From contig NZ_JANARS010000010.1 of assembly GCF_024199985.1 (NCBI RefSeq), forward strand, positions 1-64,000: a DNA stretch of 64,000 nt, read 5' to 3'. Shown in pieces: positions 52,401 through 60,346 of the stretch. A program made the position numbers and the translations under genes. Under the pieces are notes generated by a model, which saw only the letters and a list, made by a program, of their open reading frames with translations, was not told the DNA's origin and did not search any database. The stretch is from Nocardioides pinisoli. GTDB taxonomy: Bacteria; Actinomycetota; Actinomycetes; Propionibacteriales; Nocardioidaceae. How positions within the stretch are numbered: the first letter of the stretch is position 1; the number at the start of each line of letters is the position of its first letter.

Positions 52401-54271
52401 CTGGCGGCATCACCACCCTCGACTTCGGCGACCCGGTCGACGCGATCAACCGGGTGGCTGCCGAGCTCAGCGACGGCGACACGGGCAACGGTGAGGCTGA
52501 CGTCATCGTGGCCGAGCTGCACGAGGGCGCCAGCGCGAACCTGCCCGACGACGCGACCTGCGCCGACGAGCTCGCCGCAGGGGGGACCTTCACCCGGATC
52601 GCCAACGAGATCACGGCCGAGGTCGACGCGATCTTCACCGGTCACACGCACAAGTTCTACGCGTGCGACGCTCCGGTTCCGGGTGTCTCAGGCAAGACCC
52701 GGCCGATCCTGCAGACCGGTTCCTACGGTGAGAACGTCGGCCAGATCAAGCTGACCGTCGACCCCGCCACGGGCGAGGTCGTCTCCTACACCCAGCGCAA
52801 CGTCGCGCGGGCGGCTGCGGCCGACCTGACGCTTCCGCGGGTCAAGGAGGTCGACACCCTCACCAAGGCCGCGCTCGACTACGCCAAGGAGGTCGGCAAC
52901 CAGCCGGTCGGGCGCATCGCGGCCGACATCACCACCGCGTTCCGCGCCAACGGCACCCGTGACGACCGCTCGGCCGAGTCGACCCTGGGTGGCCTGGTGG
53001 CCAACGCGCTGCGCGAAGGTGTGTCGGACTTCGCCGAGCCGGACTTGGGGCTCACCAACCCCGGCGGTCTGCGCGCCGAGCTGTTCTTCAAGGGTGACAC
53101 CCAGGCGGGTGGCCCGAACAACACGGATGGGGTCGTCACCTACGCGGAGGCCAACGCGGTGCTGCCGTTCAACAACACCGTGGCTCTGGTCGACCTGACC
53201 GGCGCGGAGCTCAAGCAGGTGATGGAGCAGCAGTGGCGCATCAACACGGATGGCAGCAGCGCCTACCTGCAGCTCGGGTTCAGCGACAACGTCAACGTCG
53301 TCGCGGACAAGTCCCAGCCGGCTGGTCAGCGCATCGTGTCGGTCCGCATCGACGGCGAGCCGCTCGACCCCGACGCGACCTACACGGTCTCGACGCTGTC
53401 GTTCCTCGCCCAGGGCGGTGACGCGTTCAACGCCTTCAAGGACGGGACCTACGTCGACACGGGTCTGCTCGACGCCCAGCTGTGGCGCGACTACCTCGCC
53501 ACGGGCACGGTGGAGTCGCCGCTCGCGCCCGACTTCGCCCGCCAACAGGTCTTCGTCGACAGCCTCGGGTCGTCGCTCCCGGCCGGGGAGACCAGCAGCT
53601 TCACGCTGGGTCGTCCCGTCGGCGACGGCATCGTCCCGCTCAGCGGCACGACGCTCGACCTGACCTCGCTGGGCAGCCCGGCCAACACCTCGGTCGTGGC
53701 CACCCTCGTCGACGGCACCACCGAGACCGAGCTCGGCACGTTCCCGGTCACCAACGGCGTCGCCCCGGTGACGCTCGAGGTCCCGGCAGACGCCGCAGGT
53801 GCGCTCGTGCGGCTGGTGGCCGAGCCGAGCGGGACGACGGTCGAGGTCCCGGTCGCCGCGCCGGGCACGACCACGCCGCCGACCACTCCGCCCACCACGC
53901 CTCCTGGCCCGCCGGTGACCCCGCCGGTCACGCCTCCTGGCCCGCCGCCGGTCACCCCGCCGGTCACCCCGCCGGCGAACCCGGTGAAGGTGGAGCCCAC
54001 CGTGAAGGCCGTGAAGGCCACGAGCGAGGTCGGTGAGAAGGTCCGCTTCAAGGTGAAGATCAAGGCCGGCGACGAGAGCGCCACCGGCTGGATCAAGGTG
54101 CGCCGCAAGGGCAGCGACAAGGTCTACCGGTTCAAGGTGAAGGACGGCGTGGCGATCGTGAAGCTGCCCGCCTTCAACCGTGCCGGGACCAAGAAGCTGG
54201 TTGTCCGCTACCTCGGTGACGACGCCGTCAAGCGCGACAAGATGGTGGTGAAGCTGAAGATCAGGCGCTGA
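49454..54271 (+). CDS. Secreted ExeM/NucH-type nuclease fused to 5'-nucleotidase
   Basis: A 1605-residue extracellular enzyme that could degrade DNA and then dephosphorylate the nucleotides. Order: signal peptide (about 1-35), lamin-tail domain (about 36-165, ISEAYGGGGNSGATLKNDFI), an OB-like region (about 215-330), and an endonuclease/exonuclease/phosphatase domain (about 493-835) with IGTFNVLNYF, DVLGLEEIENS, FLTGDFNSYTEEDP and SSDHNPEFF. A metallophosphatase domain (about 843-1110) has NINDFHGR, LSAGDNIGAS, SAVGNHEFDQGFDDL and FTGHTHKFY. The 5'-nucleotidase C-domain (about 1140-1370) has NPGGLRAELFF. A Thr/Pro linker (about 1473-1513) and a basic Ig-like module ending KLKIRR complete the protein. 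It is one of the longest genes in the window and probably serves phosphate or nucleoside scavenging. Confidence 0.93.
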   Translation: MRAPLPSPRRIAAGAGLAVLAAGLTPIAAASANPAGTGLVISEAYGGGGNSGATLKNDFIELYNPTDAAISVAGWSVQWRSASGTAAATVTPLSGSVPAKGHYLVQQSAGAGGTTDLPAPDATGSITMGGSNGTAILSNDDVAINPGTGSLAANPAVVDLVGVDSNVWEGAGKAPAMSNTTSSKRNAAGADTDNNSADFTSSAPNPVNSKGETPVAPVACDGDTIAGVQGTGSVSPCVGETVTVEGVITAMYPGSYNGFYIQTAGTGTGPDATEGASDAVFVYGGSGFENSQGLEIGDSVEVTGAVTEFSGITQIVSTAVTELATPLAPVTALATAYPTTEAAREAHEGELLAPTDTFTVTNSYSINQYAQIGLATGDKPLIQPTEVARPGTPAYDAAVADNAARAVALDDGASLDFLFGDDALKDLPLPWLTRDRSIRVGASVDIVAPVILEYRNSAWKFQPQEQVTDDGSDVATFEDTRPAEADGPRNVGGDIQIGTFNVLNYFQVTGHAFEKRGLGTCTYYRDRDDDPVAVDSCTNNGPRGAAELGDFERQQAKIVKAINSTDADVLGLEEIENSIKVGETDRDAALRSLVAALNADAGTRRWAIVPTPPASGLPPVASQDVIRNAFIYDPSVVNTVGASKVLVGSTAFTNARQPLAQAFKPVGSGADAAFAVVVNHFKSKGSACTPASNNSPTQGNCNVDRTNQAQALADFVDTFIAERGVEAVFLTGDFNSYTEEDPVLKLEENGFTRVESDQEGDYSYSFSGLSGSLDHVFANAAAADLVTGADVWQVNANESSAYQYSRYNYNATNFFRRDVFASSDHNPEFFGITAPTGSQTEINLLNINDFHGRIDNNTTKFATTVEQLRQEGGEDKTLVLSAGDNIGASLFASATQDDDPTLDVLDALDLASSAVGNHEFDQGFDDLQNDVKKSIDFSYLGANVYEKGTDTPALDEYDTFEVDGVTVGVIGAVTEETPTLVSPGGITTLDFGDPVDAINRVAAELSDGDTGNGEADVIVAELHEGASANLPDDATCADELAAGGTFTRIANEITAEVDAIFTGHTHKFYACDAPVPGVSGKTRPILQTGSYGENVGQIKLTVDPATGEVVSYTQRNVARAAAADLTLPRVKEVDTLTKAALDYAKEVGNQPVGRIAADITTAFRANGTRDDRSAESTLGGLVANALREGVSDFAEPDLGLTNPGGLRAELFFKGDTQAGGPNNTDGVVTYAEANAVLPFNNTVALVDLTGAELKQVMEQQWRINTDGSSAYLQLGFSDNVNVVADKSQPAGQRIVSVRIDGEPLDPDATYTVSTLSFLAQGGDAFNAFKDGTYVDTGLLDAQLWRDYLATGTVESPLAPDFARQQVFVDSLGSSLPAGETSSFTLGRPVGDGIVPLSGTTLDLTSLGSPANTSVVATLVDGTTETELGTFPVTNGVAPVTLEVPADAAGALVRLVAEPSGTTVEVPVAAPGTTTPPTTPPTTPPGPPVTPPVTPPGPPPVTPPVTPPANPVKVEPTVKAVKATSEVGEKVRFKVKIKAGDESATGWIKVRRKGSDKVYRFKVKDGVAIVKLPAFNRAGTKKLVVRYLGDDAVKRDKMVVKLKIRR

Positions 54272-54296
54272 CCTGACACCAGCTGCACCATCGAAG

Positions 54297-54329
54297 CGGC
54301 CCCCGTCCTGCGTGCCAGGACGGGGGCCG
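54297..54329 (+). terminator. Terminator hairpin after the nuclease fusion
   Basis: CGGCCCCCGTCCTG pairs with CAGGACGGGGGCCG across a 5-base loop, 25 bases after the stop codon. Confidence 0.75.
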
Positions 54330-54418
54330 TTCGGCCATTTCTGAACGATTTTCGCCGGTCAGGGTCGAGCGAACCGGGATTAGGGTGAAAGGTCTCCCCC
54401 TGTCGAAAGGTCAGACTC

Positions 54419-56782
54419 GTGCCAGCATCACGGACCGGTCGCAGGCTCGCCCTCGCGACCACACTGACGGGGCTGCTCGCCGCGCCCCTCGCCGTCATCA
54501 CCACGACAGCACCGGCCCACGCGGCCCCTGTCGACATCCAGATCCTCGCCACCAACGACTTCCACGGCCGGTTGCTGCAGGAGTGCACGGGTACGCCGTG
54601 CGTCCCCACGGCCGCGACCCCGGCGGGTGCCGCACAGTTCGCAGGCGCGGTCGCCCAGCTCGAGGCCGACCACGCCGCCACCGGGCCCACGATCTTCGCG
54701 GCCGCCGGTGACCTGATCGGTGCCTCGACGTTCGAGTCCTTCATCCAGAAGGACAAGCCGACCCTCGACGCCCTCAACCGGGCGGGACTCGACGTGTCCG
54801 CTGCGGGCAACCACGAGTTCGACCAGGGCTGGGGTGACCTGGTCAACCGCGTGATGGCACCCGAGACCGCGGCCAACCCGTACGGCGGAGCCCTGTGGCA
54901 GTACATCGCCGCCAACGTCCGCAAGCGGTCCGACGGCTCCTACGCGCTCCCGGACATCACCGCCCGCACCCCCGATCCGGTCGACTCGTCGAACGGCGGC
55001 ACGTGGACGACCACGGTCGCCGGAGTGAAGGTCGGCTTCATCGGCGGGGTCACCGAGGAGCTCCCGAGCCTCGTCAGCCCGGCCGGCATCGCCGACGTCA
55101 GGGTCACCAGCATCATCAACGAGACCAACGCAGCCGCCGACGCCCTCAAGGCGGACGGTGCCGACGTGGTGATCCTGCTGGTCCACGAGGGTGCGCCCAC
55201 GACGGCACTCGCCGACGCCCAGAGCACCAACAACGCGTTCGGCCGCATCGTCAACGGGGTCGACAGCGACGTCAGTGCCATCATCTCCGGCCACACCCAC
55301 CTGGCCTACAACCACACCATCGCCGGGCGTCCCGTGGTCTCGGCAGGCCAGTACGGCACGAACCTCAACAAGCTGGTCCTCCGGGTGGACCCGGACACCA
55401 ACCAGGTGTCGGTCGTCAGCCAGTCGATCGTGGCGGCCAACACCGTGGCCGTGACGGCCCCTGCTGCGGTTGACGCGAGGGACGACGTCAAGGCGATCGT
55501 CGACGCCGCGGTAGCTCGGGCCGACCAGCTCGGGAGAGCCGAGCTGGGCAAGCTCGCCGGGCCGTTCAACCGGGCGAGGCTTGCTGACGGGACGACCGAG
55601 AACCGCGGCGGCGAGTCGACGCTCGGCAACCTGGTGGCCGAGGTGCACCGCTGGGCGACCAGCACCCCCGAGGCCGGGGCCGCGCAGATCGCTTTCATGA
55701 ACCCGGGCGGCCTGCGTGCGGACATGGTCGGCAACAACGCCGCTGGTTATCCCGCCTCGCTGACCTACAAGCAGGCAGCCGTCGTGCAGCCGTTCGCCAA
55801 CACGCTCGTCAACATGAGGCTCACCGGCGCCCAGATCAAGACGGTGCTGGAGCAGCAGTGGCAGCGTGACGACAAGGGCGTCGTGCCGACCCGGCCGTTC
55901 CTCCGCCTCGGCACGTCCGCGGGCTTCTTCGCCACCTACGACCCGGCGAAGGCCGAGGGCAACCGCGTCACGAGCATGTGGCTGAACGGCAAGCCCATCG
56001 ACGCTGCGACGCAGTATTCCGTGACGGTCAACTCGTTCCTCGCCTCGGGCGGTGACAACTTCCGCGGCTTCAACGCCGGCACCGGCAAGCGCGACACGGG
56101 CAAGGTCGACCTGCAGGCGATGGTCGACTACATGGCGACCTTCGCCAAGACCCCGCTGGCGGTCAAGGCCGAACAACGCCAGGTCGGCGTCAGCCTACCC
56201 GCCGACGCTCCGCGCTTCTACCGGATCGGGCAGGACTTCAAGGTCAACCTGTCCTCGCTCGCCATGACGGGCCCGGGTGACGCCAAGGATGCGACCCTCG
56301 ACATCAAGGTGGGCGACGTCAAGCGCAGCCCGGCGAAGGTCGACAACGCCGTCCTCACGACGCCGTTCGACGAGAGCGGCAAGAGCGCGGTGCGGTTCGG
56401 CCTGAACGGCAAGGTCAAGAAGGGCAAGCAGGTCGTGACCTTCACGGGACCGACGACCGGCACGACCTTCTCGCTGCCGATCGACGTCCGGAAGGCCAGG
56501 CCGGAGGTCAAGGTCCGCACCAAGCCCGGTCGGATCGTCGCTGGCGAGACCCGTACCCGGGTCAAGATCAAGGTCACGGCCCTGGGGATCACCAAGGTGC
56601 ACGGCAAGATCGTCGTCAAGGCCGGCGGCAAGAAGTACAAGGTCAAGCTGAAGAAGGGAAAGGCCTTCGTCCGCCTCGACCGGTTCACCAACGCCGGCAG
56701 AAAGGTCGTCAAGGTGAAGTACGCCGGGAGCCGCAAGGTCCGCGGCGCCACCGAGTTCGCGAAGATCAGGGTGCGTCGCTGA
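54419..56782 (+). CDS. Secreted 5'-nucleotidase/metallophosphatase
   Basis: A 787-residue extracellular phosphatase, paralogous to the last enzymatic part of the preceding fusion. Signal peptide about 1-36 (LALATTLTGLLAAPLAVITT, ending AHA). Metallophosphatase domain about 38-310 with ATNDFHGR, FAAAGDLIGASTFES, SAAGNHEFDQGWGDL and ISGHTHLAY. The 5'-nucleotidase C-terminal domain, about 360-570, has MNPGGLRADMVG, VVQPFANTLVNMRLTGAQIK and SFLASGGDNFRGFNAG. Beta-rich C-terminus about 590-787 ends with a Lys-rich Ig-like module (IKVTALGITKVHGKIVVKAG ... KIRVRR). Start GTG 54419 with GAAAGG upstream. Lacks the nuclease part of its neighbour; together they form a likely nucleic-acid phosphate-scavenging pair. 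Confidence 0.93.
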   Translation: MPASRTGRRLALATTLTGLLAAPLAVITTTAPAHAAPVDIQILATNDFHGRLLQECTGTPCVPTAATPAGAAQFAGAVAQLEADHAATGPTIFAAAGDLIGASTFESFIQKDKPTLDALNRAGLDVSAAGNHEFDQGWGDLVNRVMAPETAANPYGGALWQYIAANVRKRSDGSYALPDITARTPDPVDSSNGGTWTTTVAGVKVGFIGGVTEELPSLVSPAGIADVRVTSIINETNAAADALKADGADVVILLVHEGAPTTALADAQSTNNAFGRIVNGVDSDVSAIISGHTHLAYNHTIAGRPVVSAGQYGTNLNKLVLRVDPDTNQVSVVSQSIVAANTVAVTAPAAVDARDDVKAIVDAAVARADQLGRAELGKLAGPFNRARLADGTTENRGGESTLGNLVAEVHRWATSTPEAGAAQIAFMNPGGLRADMVGNNAAGYPASLTYKQAAVVQPFANTLVNMRLTGAQIKTVLEQQWQRDDKGVVPTRPFLRLGTSAGFFATYDPAKAEGNRVTSMWLNGKPIDAATQYSVTVNSFLASGGDNFRGFNAGTGKRDTGKVDLQAMVDYMATFAKTPLAVKAEQRQVGVSLPADAPRFYRIGQDFKVNLSSLAMTGPGDAKDATLDIKVGDVKRSPAKVDNAVLTTPFDESGKSAVRFGLNGKVKKGKQVVTFTGPTTGTTFSLPIDVRKARPEVKVRTKPGRIVAGETRTRVKIKVTALGITKVHGKIVVKAGGKKYKVKLKKGKAFVRLDRFTNAGRKVVKVKYAGSRKVRGATEFAKIRVRR

Positions 56783-56784
56783 CC

Positions 56785-56814
56785 CGGGTCACCCGTCCCG
56801 ACCCCGGTGACCCG
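56785..56814. terminator. Terminator hairpin after the 5'-nucleotidase
   Basis: CGGGTCACC pairs with GGTGACCCG across a 12-base loop, 2 bases after the stop. A second hairpin, GCGGCCCTCG / CGAGGGCCGC (56816-56852), overlaps the end of the convergent GH15 gene. Confidence 0.6.
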
Positions 56815-56831
56815 CGCGGCCCTCGTCCTCC

Positions 56832-58598
56832 TCAGCGCAGGGCGAGGGCCGCCTGCACGAGCGCGAGGTGGCTGAACGCCTGCGGGAAGTTGCCGGCCAT
56901 CCGGCCGTGCGTGGCGTCGTACTCCTCCGAGAGCAGCCCGACGTCGTTGGCCAGCCCGCACAGGCGGTCCATCAGCGCGAGGGCGTGGTCGCGGCGACCG
57001 GCGGCCGCGAGGGCGGAGACCAGCCAGAAGGAGCAGGCCAGGAACGGGTGCTCGTCGCCGGAGAGCCCGTCCACCCCCGTCTCGGTCCGGTAGCGCAGCA
57101 GGAGCCCGTCGACCTCGAGGTCGGCGATCACCGCGTCGATCGTCCCGAGCACCCGCGGGTCGTCACCCGGCAGGAACCCCACGAGCGGGATCGTGAGCAG
57201 CGAGGCGTCGACCGCGGTCGTGTCGTAGTGCTGGGTGAACGTGCCCCGCTCGTGGTCGAAGCCCTTGTCCAGGATCTCCTCGCGCAGCCGGCCGCGCAGG
57301 TCGCGCCACCGGTCCACCGGACCGGGCAGCCCATGGCGCTCGATCGCCTTGACCGCCCGGTCGAGGGCCACCCACACCATGACGCGGGAGTGGGTGAAGT
57401 GCCGCTGCGGACCGCGGATCTCCCACAGCCCGTGGTCCGGCTCGTCCCAGTGGTCGGCGAGGTCGTCGACGAGGGCCAGCTGGAGGGCCCAGGAGTTGTG
57501 CGTCTCCTCGAGGCCGGCGTCGCGGGCGAGCTCGAGCGCGATCATCACCTCGCCGAGCACGTCGTTCTGCCGCTGGGAGACGGCGCCGTTGCCGATGCGC
57601 ACCGGCCTGCTCCCGGCGTAGCCGGGCAGGTGGGTCACCTCGCGCTCGGGGAGCTGGCGACCGCCGTCGACGGTGTACATGATCTGCAGGTCGGCGGGGT
57701 CGCCGGCGACGGCGCGCAACAGCCAGTTGCGCCACGCGTGCGCCTCCCCGTCGTAGCCCGCCCCGAGCAGCGACTCGAGAGTGAGCGCGGCGTCCCGCAG
57801 CCAGCAGTAGCGGTAGTCCCAGTTGCGCTCGCCGCCGAAGTCCTCCGGCAGCGACGTGGTCGGCGCCGCCACGATGCCACCGGTCTCGGCGTGCGTCATG
57901 AGCAGGAGGGTGAGCAGGCTGCGCCCCACCAGGTCGGCGTGCGGGACGTCGTCGGGCGCCTGCGCCGACCACGCACGCTGACGGTCGGTCGTGGCGTCGA
58001 TGCGCTCGTCGAAGCCCAGCGGCTCCGGCACCTCGCACCACGAGCGCACCCAGGTGGTGGAGAAGGTGGCCTCCTCGCCCTCGGTGAGGACGAACTCCTC
58101 GCTGTGGTGGCCGTGGTGGCCCTTCGGCAGGTGCGGGCCGCGGAGGACGAACTTGTCGGGCCCGGCGACCGCGACCACCACCTCCTGGCCGTGGGCGTGC
58201 TCGCGGCTCACCCAGGGCCGCACGAGGCCGTAGTCGGTGCGGACGACCCAGTCGTGGCGGATCCGCACGGTGCCACGGGTGCAGGTGAGGCGGCGTACGA
58301 CGTCGGCGCGCCCGTCGCCGACCGGCATCACGTCGAGGAGCACGACCTCACCGTCGGCGGTGGTGAACGTCGTCTCCAGCAACGCCGTGCCGTCGACGTA
58401 GCGCCGGCTCGTGGCGACCACCTCGTCCGCGGGGGCGAGGAGCCAGCGGCCGTTCTCCTCGGTGCCGAGCAGCGCGGCGAAGCAGGCGGGGGAGTCGAAG
58501 CGCGGCAGGCACAGCCAGTCGATCGACCCATCCTTGCCGACCAGGGCGGCCGTGCCCCGATCACCGATGAGCGCGTAGTCCTCGATGGGGAGTGCCAT
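56832..58598 (-). CDS. Glycoside hydrolase family 15 protein (trehalase/glucoamylase-like)
   Basis: A 588-residue cytoplasmic enzyme of the GH15 trehalase-type group. The N-terminal beta-domain (about 1-240) starts ALPIEDYALIGDRGTAALVG with DGSIDWLCLPRFDSPACFAA. The catalytic (alpha/alpha)6 barrel (about 250-585) has GGERNWDYRYCWLRDAALTL with the general acid/base region, GGRQLPEREVTHLPGYAGSR, NGAVSQRQNDVLGEV and PFLACSFWLVSALAAAGRRD. It has no signal peptide. Relatives in mycobacteria hydrolyse trehalose, others act on malto-oligosaccharides, so the substrate is not certain. Start ATG 58598; only 18 bases separate it from the divergent cinA start. Confidence 0.92.
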   Translation of the reverse strand: MALPIEDYALIGDRGTAALVGKDGSIDWLCLPRFDSPACFAALLGTEENGRWLLAPADEVVATSRRYVDGTALLETTFTTADGEVVLLDVMPVGDGRADVVRRLTCTRGTVRIRHDWVVRTDYGLVRPWVSREHAHGQEVVVAVAGPDKFVLRGPHLPKGHHGHHSEEFVLTEGEEATFSTTWVRSWCEVPEPLGFDERIDATTDRQRAWSAQAPDDVPHADLVGRSLLTLLLMTHAETGGIVAAPTTSLPEDFGGERNWDYRYCWLRDAALTLESLLGAGYDGEAHAWRNWLLRAVAGDPADLQIMYTVDGGRQLPEREVTHLPGYAGSRPVRIGNGAVSQRQNDVLGEVMIALELARDAGLEETHNSWALQLALVDDLADHWDEPDHGLWEIRGPQRHFTHSRVMVWVALDRAVKAIERHGLPGPVDRWRDLRGRLREEILDKGFDHERGTFTQHYDTTAVDASLLTIPLVGFLPGDDPRVLGTIDAVIADLEVDGLLLRYRTETGVDGLSGDEHPFLACSFWLVSALAAAGRRDHALALMDRLCGLANDVGLLSEEYDATHGRMAGNFPQAFSHLALVQAALALR

Positions 58599-58603
58599 GC
58601 GGC

Positions 58604-58609
58604 TAGTCT
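58604..58609 (+). promoter_or_regulatory. -10 element, leaderless start of cinA
   Basis: TAGTCT with a 7-base gap to ATG 58617, inside the 18-bp gap to the GH15 gene. The -35 would lie inside the GH15 coding sequence. Confidence 0.5.
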
Positions 58610-58616
58610 CGCCGAC

Positions 58617-59105
58617 ATGTGGTCAGGCGAGCCGGACGGCACCGTGGCCGCGCGCGTCCTCGAGGCCCTGGCGGGTCGCGGCGAGACGCTCGCGACGGCG
58701 GAGTCCCTCACCGGTGGCCTGCTGTCGGCGCGGCTCACCGACGTGCCCGGCGCCTCCCGCAGCTTCGTCGGGGGCGTGGTGTCCTACGCCACCCGGGTCA
58801 AGGTCGCGGTGCTCGGTGTGCCGGACGAGCTGGTCGCGGAGCACGGCGTGGTCTCGGAGGAGTGCGCGCTGGCGATGGCCCGGGGGGTGCGCGGGCGGCT
58901 CGACGCGACCTGGGGGCTGGCGACCACCGGCGTGGCCGGACCCGACCGGCAGGAGGGACGGGAGGTCGGGACCGTCTGGGTCGCGCTCGCCGGACCGCGG
59001 GGAGCCACGGCCCGCCTGCTCGACCTGTCGGGCGACCGGTCGGCGATCCGGCAGGCGGCGTGCGTGGCCGTCCTCGAGCTCCTCGCCCGCGAGCTGGAGG
59101 GATGA
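58617..59105 (+). CDS. cinA: CinA C-terminal domain protein (nicotinamide-nucleotide amidohydrolase family)
   Basis: A 162-residue single-domain CinA, corresponding to the PncC-type deamidase domain: LATAESLTGGLLSARLTDVP, SRSFVGGVVSYATRVKVAVL, HGVVSEECALAMARGVRGRL and TGVAGPDRQEGREVGTVWVA with the catalytic Ser-Thr-rich loops. The N-terminal molybdopterin-like half of long CinA is absent, as usual in Actinobacteria. It probably recycles nicotinamide mononucleotide to nicotinic acid mononucleotide for NAD. clgR follows 107 bases later on the same strand, the conserved order. Confidence 0.93.
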   Translation: MWSGEPDGTVAARVLEALAGRGETLATAESLTGGLLSARLTDVPGASRSFVGGVVSYATRVKVAVLGVPDELVAEHGVVSEECALAMARGVRGRLDATWGLATTGVAGPDRQEGREVGTVWVALAGPRGATARLLDLSGDRSAIRQAACVAVLELLARELEG

Positions 59106-59212
59106 CCAGGTCGAGGTCATTTCGAGGTGAGTCGGCGGGAAGAAGGAGGCCTCGGGTAGCGTTGGGGCAGAGACTTCCCTCAACCGGACGTTCCGAGAGT
59201 AAGGACTCGCGC

Positions 59213-59524
59213 ATGGTGCTCTTCCGACGACTGCTCGGTGATGTGCTGCGCAGCGCGCGGATGCAGCGCGGGATGACCCTCCGGGAGCTCTCGGCGGAGG
59301 CGCGGGTGAGCCTCGGCTACATCTCCGAGATCGAGCGCGGCCAGAAGGAGGCGTCCTCCGAGCTGCTGGCGTCGCTGTGCCAGGCGATGGACCTCCCGCT
59401 GTCCGACGTCCTGCGCGACGTCGCGGACGCCGTGTCGATCGAGGAGGCTGCCGTCGGCCTGGTCGTCAGCACGCCGATCCGCACCGCACGTCCCGCCGGC
59501 GACGTGGTCGCCTCCGCGGCCTGA
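59213..59524 (+). CDS. clgR: ClgR-type helix-turn-helix activator
   Basis: A 103-residue XRE-type regulator very like ClgR, which in Actinobacteria switches on Clp and other protease genes under stress. It starts MVLFRRLLGDVLRSARMQRG, with the HTH at about residues 18-72 (MTLRELSAEARVSLGYISEI ERGQKEASSELLASLCQAMD). A short C-terminal tail follows, ending in Ala-Ala; in other species such an end is a target for Clp proteolysis, making ClgR unstable. Start ATG 59213, 8 bases after AAGGA. Located after cinA as in most relatives. Confidence 0.92.
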   Translation: MVLFRRLLGDVLRSARMQRGMTLRELSAEARVSLGYISEIERGQKEASSELLASLCQAMDLPLSDVLRDVADAVSIEEAAVGLVVSTPIRTARPAGDVVASAA

Positions 59525-59554
59525 CCTTCTCCATCCGCGGCACCGCCCCCGACG

Positions 59555-60346
59555 TCAGCGTTCCGGCTGGCAGCTGGGACACCAGTAGGTCGCGCGCTCA
59601 CGCCCGGGCTCACCGAGCATGGTGACCTCGATGGGGGTGCGGCACCGGCGGCACGGCGACCGGTCGCGGCGGTAGACCCACATGCGCTCGCGCTCGCGCA
59701 GGTCGCCCGTCGTGGTCTGGATGGCCCGCTCCTTGTTGACCTCGAGCATCTGGCGACCGCGCCGCACGAGCCGGGGGAGCTGGTCGACGGTCGAGACGGC
59801 ACTGGCCGGGTTGACGCCCATGGTGAAGCACAGCTCGGCCATGTACATGTTGCCGATGCCCGCGAGGTTGCGCTGGTCGAGCAGCGCCTGGCCGATCGGT
59901 CGGGCCGGCTCGTGACGGAGGTTGGCGACGGCCCGGTCCTCGTCCCAGTCGGGGCCGAGCAGGTCGGGGCCGAGGTGGGCGACGAGGTCGGCCTCGTGCT
60001 CGCGCGGCACGAGCTCGACGATGCCCAGCTGGAACCCGACGGCCTTGCGACCCTCGATGCCGAGGACCAGCCGGACCTGGGTGTCGGGCCGGCGCCACCG
60101 CTCCCCGTCGGGGTAGACGTGCCACGAGCCCTCCATCTTGAGGTGGGTGTGGATCGTCCAGGCGCGCTCGTGGTCGACGCGGGTGAGGAGGTGCTTGCCG
60201 CGCGAGAGCGTGCGGATCACGGTGCCCTCGCGCAGGTCGACGGTGGCGAAGGCGGGCACCCGGAAGTCGGTGACGGTCAGCCGGTGACCGGTCAGGGCCC
60301 GGTCGAGCTTGGCCGCCGCGCGGTAGACGGTGTCTCCCTCAGGCAC
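59555..60346 (-). CDS. nei: Endonuclease VIII-type DNA glycosylase
   Basis: Base-excision repair glycosylase/AP lyase of the Fpg/Nei family, 263 residues. After removal of the initiator residue, Pro2-Glu3 (VPEGDTVYRAAAKL) form the catalytic N-terminus. Further signatures are HTHLKMEGSWHVY, the helix-two-turn-helix LLDQRNLAGIGNMYMAELCF, and the zinc finger C-x2-C...C-x2-C in SPCRRCRTPIEV and YWCPSCQ. GTG 60346 overlaps the 3' end of lhr by 8 bases, so the two repair genes are co-translated. The second domain motif fits the actinobacterial Nei2 branch. Confidence 0.94.
   Translation of the reverse strand: MPEGDTVYRAAAKLDRALTGHRLTVTDFRVPAFATVDLREGTVIRTLSRGKHLLTRVDHERAWTIHTHLKMEGSWHVYPDGERWRRPDTQVRLVLGIEGRKAVGFQLGIVELVPREHEADLVAHLGPDLLGPDWDEDRAVANLRHEPARPIGQALLDQRNLAGIGNMYMAELCFTMGVNPASAVSTVDQLPRLVRRGRQMLEVNKERAIQTTTGDLRERERMWVYRRDRSPCRRCRTPIEVTMLGEPGRERATYWCPSCQPER

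Noticed and set aside
52000..53000. Repeats shared by the two neighbouring 5'-nucleotidase genes as a recombination signature
   Set aside because: The similarity is at protein-motif level; no long identical DNA stretch was seen, so recent duplication is not supported.
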